DNA of 64,000 nt from Mortierella sp. BCC40632 (lineage: Eukaryota; Mortierellomycota; Mortierellomycetes; Mortierellales; Mortierellaceae). Position numbers and translations under genes: made by a program. Below the pieces are notes generated by a model. The model had not been told where the DNA came from and did not search any database. It worked only from the letters and a program-made list of their open reading frames with translations. Where the stretch lies: positions 620,001 to 684,000 of the forward strand of contig WAEK01000017.1 in the NCBI GenBank assembly GCA_011634665.1, read 5' to 3'. The stretch's first letter is position 1. Each line of letters begins with the position of its first letter. Positions 24,501 to 36,768 of this stretch are shown here, one piece after another.

Positions 24501-25866
24501 CTGCTCTCGGCCATTGCTTTTGCTCGCTGCTCTGAAAGTGAGAAAGTTAGTGAGAGAAAGTGGACAGAGCAGAGAGAGAGAGAGAGAGAGAGAACCCCGC
24601 CAGGCTCCGGGATGAGAGAGGAGAGGTGTTTGTGGGCAAGTCAAGAGGAAGAAGAATGATGCGGGACTGCCACGGCCAGTCAATTCATTTCCAACGCTGT
24701 TCTCGCTCGCTGAGCTTCGAAAATACCCACTCTCGAACGGTAACTGCCCTGTGCTCTACTGCTACTCCCTGGCAGCAGTTGGAGGTGTTGAGGTGGAAAA
24801 GTGGTGGGGGGGAGAAGGAGGAGGAAGAGAAAAAGAGTGCAAGAAAGCGTGTGTATGAATGTGTTTGTATGTTTGTGTATGTGTGTGTGTGTGTGTGTGA
24901 ATGCGGCTCTTTCTCCATCGGTTCATCTCTTTCCCCTTTGCTATTCTTCATCCATCTCCCTCCCCCTTTTTCTTGCATCCACATTAGCATCCTCATTCAA
25001 CACCTCTGCATTCCGTCTCTGCAATTAACTTTCTCTCTCAATCCACATCTACCAACCCTCACTCTATTCCCCAGAAAAAAAAAAGAGAGAGAGAGATCTA
25101 CCGGCTGATCCTCTCATCCCATCTCGCAGCATCACTTCCTTTCAACACCACGTCTCGTCCGCCACCTTAACCTCTTCTCTCTCACCTCTCCTATTTGGCG
25201 TGTTCCTGGCATTGACTGTTTGTCTCTTGGGCGCACTCTTTACACAACAACATCGACATCATCGCACCTCCATATACCCTTCCTCCGCCTTCTCCGCCAA
25301 GTTTCCTCTGGCTGTTCCTGACGCTGCCCCTGTTGCATATTGGGCTGCACCCCTTCTCACACCTCTTCTCTCACAGCACTACCTTCCCCGATCGACATCT
25401 GCGCCTCTTGCCTGCACTTTCCCCTTTCTTCTCTCTTGCTCTTTTTTCAGGCACGGCACCACCTTTCTTTTGCGCACCATCCTTGCCAACTGCGCTTCTC
25501 CTTTACAGCCTTCACCTCCACTACATCTCCTTCTCCTTCTTTGGCTTGGCCTCAACACGACAACATAAGAGAAGGAGAGGCGTCAACGAGCGACAACAGA
25601 CTCTCCAACACACCTCAATGCGACAAACGACTCGATACTGCATCAGGAGTGTGCCTCTCTTGACCGACTCTACAACGCGAACAGTACCAACGACTGATAC
25701 GAAAACACTTCGACACTCGAGACAGTCTTCCTGGAAGAGGAGTCGGTCTACACAGGACGGAAAAACCTTTCAACAAGGATGGCCCTCGGTCGTATCTCTA
25801 TTCTCGTGTCAGACCTGCCGATCCTCGACTACACTAAAAACTAAAAGGTCCTTTAGGACCTTTGCT
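24501..25866. other. 5' flank and CT-rich leader of the kelch gene
   Basis: GA repeats near 24570-24592 and a GT repeat near 24874-24900 are followed by a long pyrimidine-rich stretch from about 24905 to 25560, then A-rich sequence before the ATG at 25867. This C/T-rich leader is typical of the upstream regions of active genes in this window. Open plus-strand frames here lack a conserved pattern. Confidence 0.4.
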
Positions 25867-26483
25867 ATGATCACAAGTCTCTTTCTCAGTATCTCTTTCA
25901 CCTCTTGTCTCGTCGCCGCCCAGTCACCCTCAGCCTCGCCCACACCCTCAGGATCGGGCGAAACCAATTCAACAGTAAAGCCGAGCGCGTTCCTTGATGT
26001 TGCGTCAGTCAACACAGACAAGTTTGTATATTACCATGGAGGACAGCTCAACCTTCCGACAATTCAGTACACGAACGAGCTCATTGCGCTTGATATAACG
26101 CGCTCCTGGACAATCTCAAACCCTGCTTGGGTTAATTTGACGACCCCATCACTGGGTGCGGTGAGGCCTCCAGCTGTTGGGGGTCATTCAATGACCTTGT
26201 CGTCGGATCAAATGTCAATCTATCTGACAGCCCCAATGGGGGAAACGACGGGTCCTTCGTTGTATCAATATGACATTAAGACAGGATCATGGTCCACGAT
26301 CCCTGCTCCGACCTCGTAAGTCTGCTTTTCTTTTCTTTTCTTTTCTTCTTTATTATTGTATTGGACAACAGGGAGTGGAGAATGAGAGAATGAGAAAAGA
26401 GAGAAGGAAAGCGATTGGCACAGCCAATGACGCGGATTGCCCATCGCCGCGTGGAGCTGAGGAAGAGATATTTTCCACAATAG

Positions 26484-26517
<34 letters not shown>

Positions 26518-29500
26518 AAACACACAAACACACAAGCACACATCCTTTTTTGCCCGCATATATTCAAACACATTTACACTACGAACGCACACACACACAC
26601 ACACACACGCACCACATTTTCATCTCATTTATCTTGGGCATTATCGATACTCGTCCAAGGCATTTTATTCGGTCACCAATTCTTTCAGCTGGTCAACTTC
26701 TAGAAAGATGAAGCGGAGGTGACACCTTTTTGAAGGTGGAATAAGGTTGGCTGCGATATTTCATTTTTCGCTGTCTTGCTTTGATCCACTTTAAGACCCC
26801 CTTCTTTCTTTTTTTTTTTTTTTTTTTTCTTTCTTTCTTTCTTTCTTTTACTGCCGTCCAATCTTCACAGACTTTCTTTTCGTCTCTATCGAACGTCCAT
26901 CTCGGTTTGGAAGAGCCGAGCAGGGTCCCTGAAGAAGGGAGGGAAGAGGAAGGAAGAGAGATGGGCGAAAGAGGAAAAAAAAAAAAAAAAAAAGTGAGAT
27001 AAAAGGCGCCGAGACGATGGTGGGACAGGCAACAACGTGGATGTTGGACGGGCCGAAGGACAAAGGAACTGAACAAGGTTAACGGATGATTTCGATCTGG
27101 CTTGAGGGATAGACATGCCGAATCTTAAAACGCGCTAGTGCGGATTTCAGAAAGCGCTCTCATGAGGGGGAGGAGGGGAGGGGCGAGAGAATGAGAAAAG
27201 TCGGGCTGAGGAGAAAAAAAAAAAAAACGGAGATGGAGATGGAGACGGCCCAAGGTATGGCAAGGAAAAAAAGAAGGATAGGAAAATCCAAGCACCGCTG
27301 GCGCCGTCGTCGTCATTGACTGAACTTTGTCTTTAAAAAACAAGAGACGAGAGACGCGAGAAAAGAGAGAGAGAGAGAGAACACGGGTGGCGGCCGTCAT
27401 CTCGAATGTCGCTACCAGTAGCGGGGAATTTAGAAGAGAGAAAGACAAAGGAAAAAAGGAAAAAGGAAAGAGAGGGATAGGAAAACCAACGACACGTTGT
27501 CCTACGGAAGCGTTATCGAGTTACAACCGAGGAGATTGACCGAAGAATTCTCTACAGGAGATGATGTTCTCTTGGTTCTTCGTTGCACTTCTTTAATTTC
27601 TCTAAGTCTCAAACATCGTCTCCAGCGAGTATTTTTAACCCATGTCCTGCCTGATGGGTCTCGCGCGAGGCCGTGGAGAGAAGAGCGGCCAAAATCCTCG
27701 AGCAAAGGGGAGAAAAAAAAACGAGCCTTTTCTCGTGTGTCTGAGATGGCATCATGACCGTTGGTCATGAGGGGGCCACCGATAACAACGGAGGCTTGGC
27801 GGAGGTGTGGCCATTAGCCAGTGAGGATATCATCAACCTTTCGGGGTTTCTGGATGATGCACCCTGCCTGCGGTACTCGAGTGAATAGAGGAGAGAGAAG
27901 TGCCTGAACAAAAGAAGGCGGGGAGTGGATTGTCTTTCCTCCGCAACAAGTGAGAAGCGCGACCTGGATTAAAATGGACAGCTCGTTGATGGAGACGCTC
28001 GATGACATGGGATTAGCGACCACATGTCCCCTTCCCTTTATCCCCTGCATAGTCGCCTTCCCCTCTCCTCTTCCTCGCTCTCTCGCCTAAACTAGTTCCG
28101 TTCCCGCCTCTTCTCAAACCAATATGCAAACGAGAGGCCCCGTCGGAGATGCGCTTGAAAATCATTTTCTCTCTCTTTTCTCTTTCTGTCCCTGTGTCCC
28201 CCTCCCCATCTTTTCTGTTACACCTCTTACTCGCTCTCAACTCAAAGTTCTGGGCCAGTCTAGGCTACAGTTGGCTAGACTGGGTTTGCCATGAGGCTTC
28301 GGTGTGGTTTCCTACTTTTTTATCTCAGCGGCAGCGATGACGATCCCTTACCTTTTAGGTCTATATCGGATTAAGCTCGTTTGGCAGCTATTTTTCCAGT
28401 CCCTGGACAGATAATCTCTCTCTCTCCCCTGTCATTCGGCAGGTCCTTCGGCTCCCCTTTCTTCCGTCCGCATTGCATGCCTCGTGAAGCAGCTAAGAGA
28501 ACCTCTCCAAGGGGGCTGAGAGATAGAGGGGCGGGGGGAGAAAAGGGTGAGCATGCCATGAGAGCGAGAGAATGTGGTGGACAAGAGACATGATGGAGGG
28601 ATGCATGGTCGGAACTGAGCCTCTGAGCCGTTCACTCCGTGCCGATGCCATGCCCCCTCACCATCTCTAGCCCCACGGACAGGGATCTCCGCCATGTGTG
28701 TATGCGTGTATATGTGTATGTTTTTTTTATCCACATACCATGCACCATGTCCCAAACAGAATACCACGCGGCATGCACGCTCTCAAGTCAAACAAATATG
28801 CAGAGCATGGGGGGAAGGGGAAGGGGAAGGGGTAAAGGGACTAGAGCGGTAATTTGCTCCATGGTACGATGATCCTCTCTACCATGGGGCATAGTGAGTC
28901 CCAGGGGGGAAAACAAAAAAGATACTCTAGTTGCGCCAAGATTCTAGAAGAACTCAAAGAGGGGGTGCGGGGTAGAACAGTGAACACGGAGCTCCTTTCT
29001 GTCACCATTCGCTCATCAGAAGCTCAGGAATGCAGCCATAAACCTAACCTTCTCCATGCAATTGTTTTTTTTTTTCTGTCGTCTTCTATAGGTTGGCGGG
29101 CGCTTGGGCAACTCGCAAGGATGCAATGCTTGTAACTGACCCCAAGACGAATGCAATCTGGTACATTGGAGGAACTAATCCCTTTGGGTTCCCAACCAAC
29201 GAGATTGACCGATATCTCAATGGAGCCTGGAGCACCAACATTGCAACTACTGATGGTGGCGATAGCAGCACAGGCAATGGTGTACCAATATCGTCCGTAA
29301 TGAACAAGTTTAGTAAAAACACGGCACATCATTATGACGGTCGGGTCTATATCTTTGGTGGCCTGACTACCGAGTCCGAGAGCATGAAGAGTTATCAGTC
29401 GTTCCAGAGCTTGCCTTGGATCAATATCACGACTGCTGTTCCGGCCATCGGCATCCAGGTGGGTACCAAGACTGAGTGTATTTTTTGGTACATGGAAAAT

Positions 29501-31519
29501 TTCTCACCAATCCTCTAATACCTTTCGTGGATGTTACTCATGTACTACTGGCTGTTTGACGACTGTGTTTGGATAATAATAGTATACACTAGGACCAGTC
29601 CCTCCACCACGTCAAGACCATTGCAGCGTGCTCAGTAAGTTGATAAGGTCCAACTCTCATCCATTGATACCATTTTTGGATCCACTGGATCCATCGAGCT
29701 GTGAACCATCCATCCAATCGGATCAATCCGTTCCTCGACTCACTCTTTCTTTCCCCTTTCTCCTTTTCTGTCCATAGCATCAAGCAAAAAGATCATCATC
29801 TTTGGAGGCTACTATGCCAACACAAAGACAACCCTCAACGACATTTGGATTCTGGACCTGGTCACATTAACCTGGCAACAGGTGGTTCCCACCAACCCAA
29901 GCCGACCCCGATATGGTCACAACTGTAACCTTGTCGGTGCCAATATAATTGTCTATGGTGGACGGCTTTCTGAAATGGGCTATCTGGATATTCAAGTCTA
30001 TGATATTGTCACGGCAACATGGATGGGCGAATATATCCCAAAAATCGACACGACACCAGTTTCAAAACCACTCCCAGGGGGTGTAGGAGATCCAGGCGGC
30101 AGTGGTAATGTGCGGCCCGGTTTTCCTGAAAGTATGGGCGCGAGCAAAAAGCTCTCTACCGGAGCTATTGTAGGCATTGTGGTGGCGGTAGTCATTTTGG
30201 CTTTGGTCCTGTTTGGCATCTGGGTCTACCGTCGGCGGCAGCGCCAGATTATTGCTCGGGAAAAGGAGATGATCCACATGAGCGGTGATGCCGAAAGAGG
30301 CCATGTGCAAGGTGCCATTGGAAGAGGAGCTTCGGCAGGACGACGATCAGGAAGTCAAAAGGGGAAGCACCAACGACGGAGTCGCAGCCAGAGGCAGCTC
30401 CCAGGTCAACATCCCAACAATCCCTATCGTGTATCCGCCTCTTCTCCACTGTCGTACTCGGGCTCGACTCGGTTGAAAAGTGGCGTTCCAGGTGATCGAG
30501 GAAGTAGTACCCTTGGTGCGAGTGGGTTCGACTCTGCAGCGAACACGCCTGGACCTAATTTTAAGACTATCGGCGGCGAAGAAGTTCTTGATGGAGACCA
30601 ATACCCATACACCCACCGCGCTTCAATGGCACTGTCTGGTACAGCTGCAGGAGTCGGCGTGGGATCGTACTCAGCCAAATCCTCTCCATCATTGCACTCT
30701 CCTGGGATTCCAATTTTGCCTGAGTCAAGTTCGTCCATGCCTGTGGGATCACATGCGCCACCACCCTTGTCACCCGCTTCACCGACCGCACCCACGTTCC
30801 AGTATTTGATGCAGCAATTGCCTGACGGGACAATTGCAGTGCAACCTGTCTACCTAAGCTCTCATATGCCTATACCCCTACCCAGCTCTCCCAACGTGGT
30901 TTATTCCGAGCGAGGGTCTCTTGGAGAGTTTGTCAACTCGCCCAATGTCCATACTACAACGGCCGTGGATACCAACAATCACCGCAGCAATAGTGGTAGT
31001 AGCCGCCACTCTAACACTTACCACACCACCCCTAATGACAGTTCACTTAATCCAGCCACAACCTCGGCCACAGGACTTGGTATTTCCACAACCGAATCCC
31101 CTTCGATTTCATCTCCACCGCCCCAACCTCAGCAGCACCAATACCAATACCAACTCTACTGTGCCCCCCCTTCTTCATCCACTATTCCTACGCAAGGACC
31201 CCTGGCCGATACGGCGATGACAACAGCGGCAGTGGCAAACTCTTCCCAGTCTCCACGAAAGAGTGAGATTGAAGAAATTCCACTTGTGGAGGAGGATACA
31301 CAGCCTCTTCGGTCTGGACCATTGGAAGGAAGAGGGGGTGTCCATGGGTCGATCAAGGAGAAGAGTTCATTCGGATCCCCGCGGACTAAATCCTCCTCGC
31401 CGGCGTCTTCCCCCAACATCCAAGGCTCACACAAGCAACCACTTCAGGGCAGTCCTCGGTCGATGCGAAGCTCTCGCTCCACCAAGTCGGTTCGATCCAC
31501 TCGCTCTGCACGGCGCTGA
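25867..31519 (+). CDS. kelch-repeat type I membrane protein with long cytoplasmic tail
   Basis: Four exons: 25867-26315, 29092-29458, 29583-29634 (52 nt) and 29778-31519; 869 aa, all phases match. Residues 1-19 form a signal peptide (MITSLFLSISFTSCLVAAQ). Kelch-type blades follow to about residue 380, shown by repeats such as IWYIGGTNPFG, HHYDGRVYIFGG, RQDHCS..KKIIIFGG and RYGHN..GANIIVYGG. One membrane segment lies at about 417-441 (AIVGIVVAVVILALVLFGIWVY) followed by basic RRRQR. The remaining 425 residues are Ser/Pro/Gln/Thr-rich and end in Arg/Ser. The topology predicts an extracellular or lumenal kelch propeller with a disordered cytosolic tail, as in cell-surface or polarity proteins; ligand unknown. 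Exon 1 to 2 spans an apparent 2,776-bp intron. Exon 3 was placed using the acceptor at 29581-29582 because only that choice restores the frame and the kelch pattern. Confidence 0.85.
26316..29091 (+). other. apparent 2,776-bp intron of the kelch gene
   Basis: Donor GTAAGT at 26316 and acceptor CTATAG ending at 29091 join phase-2 halves exactly (..PAPTS-LAGAWATRKD..). Every other intron recognised here is below 800 bp, most below 270. The interval holds CA repeats (26482-26544 and about 26587-26609), T and A runs (about 26811-26840, 26976-26993) and GGGGAA units (28810-28830). No protein-like open frame was found inside on either strand. Alternative first exons or a non-coding transcript remain possible. 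Confidence 0.6.
26482..26544. repeat. (CA)n microsatellite with AAACACAC variants
   Basis: About 28 nt of pure CA followed by four imperfect units with AAAC/CACAC, inside the long kelch intron. A second CA tract lies about 45 nt downstream. Confidence 0.85.
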
Positions 31520-31676
31520 GCATTGAAAAAAGAAAAAAGAAAAAGAAGAAAAAAAAAAAGAAACAAAAAAACAAAAAACATCCTACCATAGAGCAAAGAT
31601 TAGAATAAAAAAAAATGGGAGGGGGGGAGTTATCAAGACCCCTTTCACTACTATGCAACAGTTCCCATCGTTTCCG

Positions 31677-31725
<49 letters not shown>

Positions 31726-32189
31726 TTTTTTTTTTTTTTTGAGGGGTAATAAGTTATGATTTATTTCAGAGTATGGTATGCGTTTTAATACGACACATTC
31801 TTTCTTGATAATTACACAGGGAGAGAGGGGGTGGGAGAGAGGGAGGTGAAGGGTAGATGGATAAGTGAGGGTGGGAAAGAGAACATGATCAGGAGCAGAA
31901 TACACTAAATAGAGTCAAGGCCCAGACTCTCCATAAGGAGCTGGAAAGCTAATCGATGAAATAGAAAGAAAGAGTGGAGGCAATTGGATCCCATAGAATA
32001 TGTTGGCTACCTTGCACTTGGTACCAACAGAGTATCAATCTTCCCTGTTTTTCCTTCCCTTCGTCTCTTCCTCCCTTCCTCACCTTCTCTTTCTTTTGTT
32101 GTACACTTCCTATCATCCATGAACTCAGCTATTTTGTATCTCGAGTGCGGACTTTTTTGGGGGGGGAGGGAGGGAGGGGAGGAGTTCGT
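31520..32189. other. convergent intergenic region between kelch and unknown gene
   Basis: This is the space between the plus-strand stop at 31519 and the minus-strand stop at 32190. It has A-rich sequence after the kelch stop (31526-31575), a CT tract (31678-31716) running into 24 T (31717-31740), and a G-rich patch (32158-32183). It should contain both 3' UTRs. No gene was seen. Confidence 0.6.
31678..31740. repeat. (TC)n-poly(T) compound repeat
   Basis: About 19 TC units run directly into 24 T. The same compound (CT)n-(T)n form recurs near 39980-40030 and, on the opposite strand as A runs next to GA repeats, near 34558-34598. Confidence 0.9.
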
Positions 32190-32474
32190 TCAGAGCTCCC
32201 AATCATCGTTGGTCGAGGCGCCTAATGGGTCCATGGCATTGAGTTCCTCGAGTAGTACTTCCCGAGTCATTGTTTCTAGTTCTCTTGATACCATGGAGAG
32301 GATTTTCTATGAGCAGGGAGATGACAAAAAGGAGCAACTGAGGTGTTAGAGACTATGCAAATGCAAGCTATGCAAAACAAGATCTAGTGCACAACATGCA
32401 ATAGAGTTGAGTCAAGAGAGGAAAAGAGGGAGAGGCGAGAAATAATAATAATGATAATAATATTAAAAAAAGAC

Positions 32475-32540
<66 letters not shown>

Positions 32541-32870
32541 ACAATGGGACTGAATGTACCTTGAACCGCCCATCGATCTTCTGAAACAATTCCAGGTTAT
32601 TGACGCTCCAGAACTGATCCTGGCCACTGAATTTCTCGTACACTTGCGCGATCATGTCACAGAGAGAGGTGAATGTTATCACATAATCCAGCGCGAACGG
32701 CTAATATACATGTGTATTTTCATACAAGTAAGCAAAGGGACGAAAGAGGTAACACAGCATAAAAAGAAAGAGGCATGGTAAGCATTTTTGGATCGTCCAA
32801 GTACTAAAAAAAAAATAAAAGGCTGTTTCGTTGGCCCGAGGGGTGTACAGAATACCCCTTGGTCCTTGCT

Positions 32871-32923
<53 letters not shown>

Positions 32924-33952
32924 ATAGAGAGAAAGGGAACAGAATAAAGGACATTACCAGGTTCCTCACTTCCAGAAGCGAGTATTCGCCAGTCTCTTCC
33001 AGACTCTTGCCATCCAATATCCTTCGACTTGAGTTCCTGAAGAAACTCTGCTCAACATTTGCCCAAAGGTGAAATGTTTTAGTTCCATCCATCGGAGGAA
33101 GGGTCAAGAGACATAAGGAGTTAGTACCCAGACTACTTGCCCCTTTATGCCTCGCTTTTCCTTTCTCTCTTTTTCTTGCTTACCATCTTTGAACGGGATT
33201 CGGATGCTGTAAAGTAGTCATACTCCTGCACAACAACATGCAGGGCCTTGAGATAGTCCACCAGATTGGGGATTTCGAGAATGGTCGCCAGCGACGTTCC
33301 CAGCAAAAAGTATTGTAGCGTCCTGTAAAAACCAGTTGCAAAAAAAAAAAAAAAAAAAAATCGCCCATTCATTTTAGCAACGTATTCTTCTTTTGTCCTT
33401 GCTATTTTATCCATTGAAGGATACTCTTTCTCCTCTTTGTCCAGGGACTCGGGATTACCTTCGTTGAATCTTTTCCTCCGAAGAATAGCCTCTCCGCAGG
33501 TCATTCTCGGACAGGACTGCGGTGTTGTACATGACCATTCCGCCTTGGTGAACCCGTTGCAGGTACCTCCAGGAAGCACTTCGTTTCATGACCAGGACTG
33601 GAACAAACTCTTGTTGGACAGCATGAAGGTGAAGACCTGGAGGAGCACCAATTCCGGCCGTCGCACTTGCATGGAGCGTAGCTTGGACCATGGCGGCATT
33701 GCCCGCTGATGGGATACCCGTAATCGATGTTGATGGGGACGTGGTCCCTGTGGCAGAGGTTGTGGCTCCTGCGGCAGGGGAAGTGCCTGTGAGTGATGTG
33801 GTCGAGGAGGTGGTCGAGGCCGAGCCCGTGCTGCCAATAGTTGTGGTCGAGGCTGAAGCGGATACAGCAGAGTTCATGGCTCCGTTCGTAAAGGCCAACG
33901 AAGATGAGGGAGTCGAAGTCATTGTTGGTGAGAGAACGGCGTTGGCGGACAT
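32190..33952 (-). CDS. conserved-looking protein of unknown function, five exons
   Basis: Exons 33952-33459, 33322-33184, 33047-32958, 32700-32560 and 32306-32190; 326 aa, frame preserved at every join. Residues 1-115 are Ser/Thr/Ala low complexity. The folded part starts near residue 120 (QQEFVPVLVMKRSASWRYLQ) and is mostly helical: YFLLGTSLATILEIPNLVDYL, ALDYVITFTSLCDMIAQVY, LFQKIDGRFKKILSMVSREL, EVLLEELNAMDPL, ending DDWEL. No transmembrane segment or catalytic motif is evident. The regular helical blocks and clean splicing argue for a real, conserved gene, but I do not recognise the family. The start of exon 3 is the least certain join: an upstream open stretch (reading GTKTFHLWANVEQ) lacks an AG acceptor after a TACTAAC branch-like site. 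Introns 3 and 4 carry long CT tracts on the sense strand. Confidence 0.7.
32479..32536. repeat. (AG)n microsatellite in an intron
   Basis: About 29 AG units. On the sense (minus) strand this is a CT tract beginning about 23 nt after the donor of intron 4 of the 32190-33952 gene. Confidence 0.9.
32874..32920. repeat. (GA)n microsatellite in an intron
   Basis: About 23 GA units inside intron 3 of the 32190-33952 gene, a CT tract on the sense strand starting about 37 nt after the donor. Confidence 0.9.
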
Positions 33953-34294
33953 GGTCCTTTGTGTTATCTTTCGCTCAGAAGTGAGAGAACAAGTGCGGAG
34001 AAGAGTGGTGGGCGGGCTGTGGGAGAAACAGAAGAAGAAAAGAGAAGAAGAAGGAAGGGGTCGTCGAAGGGCTGCTCGGGTGCTTGTCTCCCAAGGTCTG
34101 GGCGTGTGGTTTCTTTGGGGTACAAATGCAAAAGAAGGTCGCTGCTGTGCTGCTAGGCAAACAGGTGTGTTCCTCGGAGTAGCGACAAGGTCAGGAGAAG
34201 AGTGGGAGACGGATGGGAAAAAATCAAGATAGTATGAATGTAATGGAGCACACAAAAGGACACGCGATTGGAAAAAGGAAAAGAGTCGGCTGGG

Positions 34295-34380
<86 letters not shown>

Positions 34381-34713
34381 CAGGGCGAGGGGTATAGGCT
34401 GAGCAAAGATAAAACTCAGTAGTGGGTGTGCTATGAGCAAACGTGGCGGGACTGGGTATCGTTGCTTTTCAAGCTGGACTCGTGTCGCGCGCGATGAAGC
34501 GTGAGATGGCGTGAAAGAAAGGATGAAGAGAGAGAGTGAGAGAGAGTGAGAGAGAGAAAAAAAAAAAAAAAAAAAAAAAAAGAGAGAGAGAGAGAGAGTG
34601 AGTGAGTGAGTGAGAAAGAAAGAGTAGATGGAATGGAGTGATAAAGATGGAATGAATGGAATGGATGGAATGGATGAAGTGATGAGAAAAAATAAAAAAG
34701 AGAGAGAGAGAGA

Positions 34714-34757
<44 letters not shown>

Positions 34758-34808
34758 AGAGAGAAAGAGTGTGCAAGATGGACAACCGAACTGCCTAAGC
34801 AAGCCAAG

Positions 34809-34850
<42 letters not shown>

Positions 34851-35973
34851 GTCTCTTTCTCTTCTCTCTCCTCTCATCCTCCCACTCTCTCTCTCTCATA
34901 CTCTCTCTCTCTCACTCCCAAAGGCACACCCAGAATTAAGGTTGAGGCCCGGAGACGGCGCACAGAGGAATGCGATGCTCCTCCGGTGGATGGACGATCG
35001 GGCAATGGCGGGGCGGAGATGGATACCGGTTCTGCCCCAGATGATCAGCATGGCTACGATGAAGAGATGTTGGAGATGGAGGATCAATCACTATTGCTGA
35101 CCATCTTCATCATCTTCATCATCTTCATCATTATCATCATCTGCTCCTTCTTCTTCTTCCTTCAATGAGACCTTCAATAGTACCAAGTATCCTGGGCGGC
35201 TGTCGGTTCTTCCGACCAATGGGAGACTCCGTTCAAGGAACCGGCGCTCTCCCCTTCCCTCAGTCTCAGTCTAACCCTCCCAGTCACCCGCTCTCCCTCT
35301 CTCTCTCCTTCTTGCCCACGGCCCACGGCCCAGGGCAGGGAACAGAAAGGGTCCCCTGCGCATTTCCATGCCATTGCTTAAAATACGAGCCATTGCCGCC
35401 CCCCCTCTCTCTCTCTCTCTCTCTACTACAACTAGACGCGATCCGCGCCCACTTCTGTGAGCACTGTCCCCCTAACGGTTCTCGTTCTCAAGCACCAAAC
35501 AAGAGCACATCACAGCTTGAATTTACTGCTGAAAGGTTTATTTTTCTCCTCCTGGATCTATGGTATGGCAAGGCAGGGTTACGAAGGAGAGAGAGAGAGA
35601 CAGAAAAAAAAGATAGAGAGAGAGTGAGAGAGGGGGGAGAAGAAAGAATGCTCAGCAATTTGGCATTGGCATTTGGCATTTTTTGCTGAATCATTTCCTC
35701 CGAATATGGAGGGACAATGCACCAAACACGCACAAATCCTCCGACCGCTTTACAGAGAAAAAAAAAAAAAAAAATAGTAAATAATAAACGGTAGGGTAAT
35801 ATACAATCCTCTTGGCTCTCGGCACTAGCCAGGACAGGAGGAGGGGGGGAGGGGCACTTTTTTCATGCGTCCCTATACATGAAAGAGCAAGAGTGAAATA
35901 TAAAAAAAAAAGGGGGAGAGAAAAAATAAAAAATAAAAGGTTTTCGTATATAATATGTCCATGCTCCTCATCC
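33953..35973. other. microsatellite-rich intergenic region
   Basis: 5' flank of the 32190-33952 gene and 3' flank of the next minus-strand gene. It holds a 78-nt GA tract (34299-34376), A24 next to GA repeats (34558-34598), TGGAA repeats (about 34629-34675), CT tracts (34814-34842, 34888-34912, 35408-35424) and TCATCT repeats (about 35105-35140). A protein-like plus-strand segment at about 34930-35100 (EECDAPPVDGRSGNGGAEMD) is discussed as a finding. No gene can be supported. Confidence 0.45.
34299..34376. repeat. (AG)n microsatellite, about 78 nt
   Basis: The longest dinucleotide tract in the window, almost perfect. It lies about 350 nt upstream of the minus-strand start at 33952, where it would be a CT tract on the sense strand of a putative leader or promoter. 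Confidence 0.9.
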
Positions 35974-36709
35974 TCAGACCTTGGCCTTCTTGTCAACGTG
36001 CTCATCACCGGGCTCGGTCTCCAGCCCTGACCCCGGCAAAGCAGAGGCCGACTCGTGATATTTGTGCTTCTTGGATACCTGGACCACCCTTGCAGCCGTC
36101 GAGTTGTCGTCATCATCGTCCTTGGCAGCTCCACCTGCTTGATCTCCTTCACCCTGGCTTGACCGCTTCTTGGACAATTCACTGCCTGTTGTAGACATGA
36201 TTACATCTTGGTCCTGACCAACTTCGTCGTCCTCTTCCTCATCTTCCTCCTCGTCCTCTTCCTCATCCTCTTCTTCATCCTCCTCGGCAATTTCCTCCAG
36301 CTTTTGACTATCCATGTCTTCGTCTTCATCGTCCTCATCCTCGCTTACTGGCATGGACAACGATCCATCTGCGTATGCTGAGGTGGTTGGAGGAATCAAA
36401 AATCCCATCTGCTCCGCATTCTTTTTCAAGAGAAAACGATCCAAAGAAAGAGAAAGAGTCAGCCAATGTTGATACAAACAAAGAAAAAAAAGGGTGAATG
36501 TGTGTCGCATGTCCTAAACAATCTGTAGAATTTCTTACTTGAGAGAGCTTGGGATCGACAAGGAGCTTTTGAGTGCGTGCAATAAAGTGGGTGATTTGAC
36601 GTTCAAAGACAATAAGGGGGTACTTGTTGGCCAGAGCCGCATAATGATGCTCCATGGTCTCGCCCTCCAATGTCAGGAACTGTATTGAGTGATAATAATA
36701 TCCAAGAAT

Positions 36710-36768
<59 letters not shown>

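Noticed and set aside
26316..29091. A nested gene inside the kelch intron
   Set aside because: Frames up to about 150 aa exist on both strands but consist of CA, T and GA repeat translations without protein-like blocks.
29593..29634. A 42-nt phase-0 version of kelch exon 3
   Set aside because: It would force exon 4 out of frame; the 52-nt version from 29583 fits both neighbours and restores the kelch R..H pattern.
33048..33107. Longer exon 3 of the 32190-33952 gene including GTKTFHLWANVEQ
   Set aside because: No AG acceptor precedes it after the branch-like TACTAAC, while CAG at 33048-33050 gives exact phase 0. Some doubt remains.
34153..34877. Long minus-strand frames rich in Ser, Leu and Phe
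   Set aside because: They are translations of GA/CT microsatellites and A runs; reading frames on all phases stay open for the same reason.
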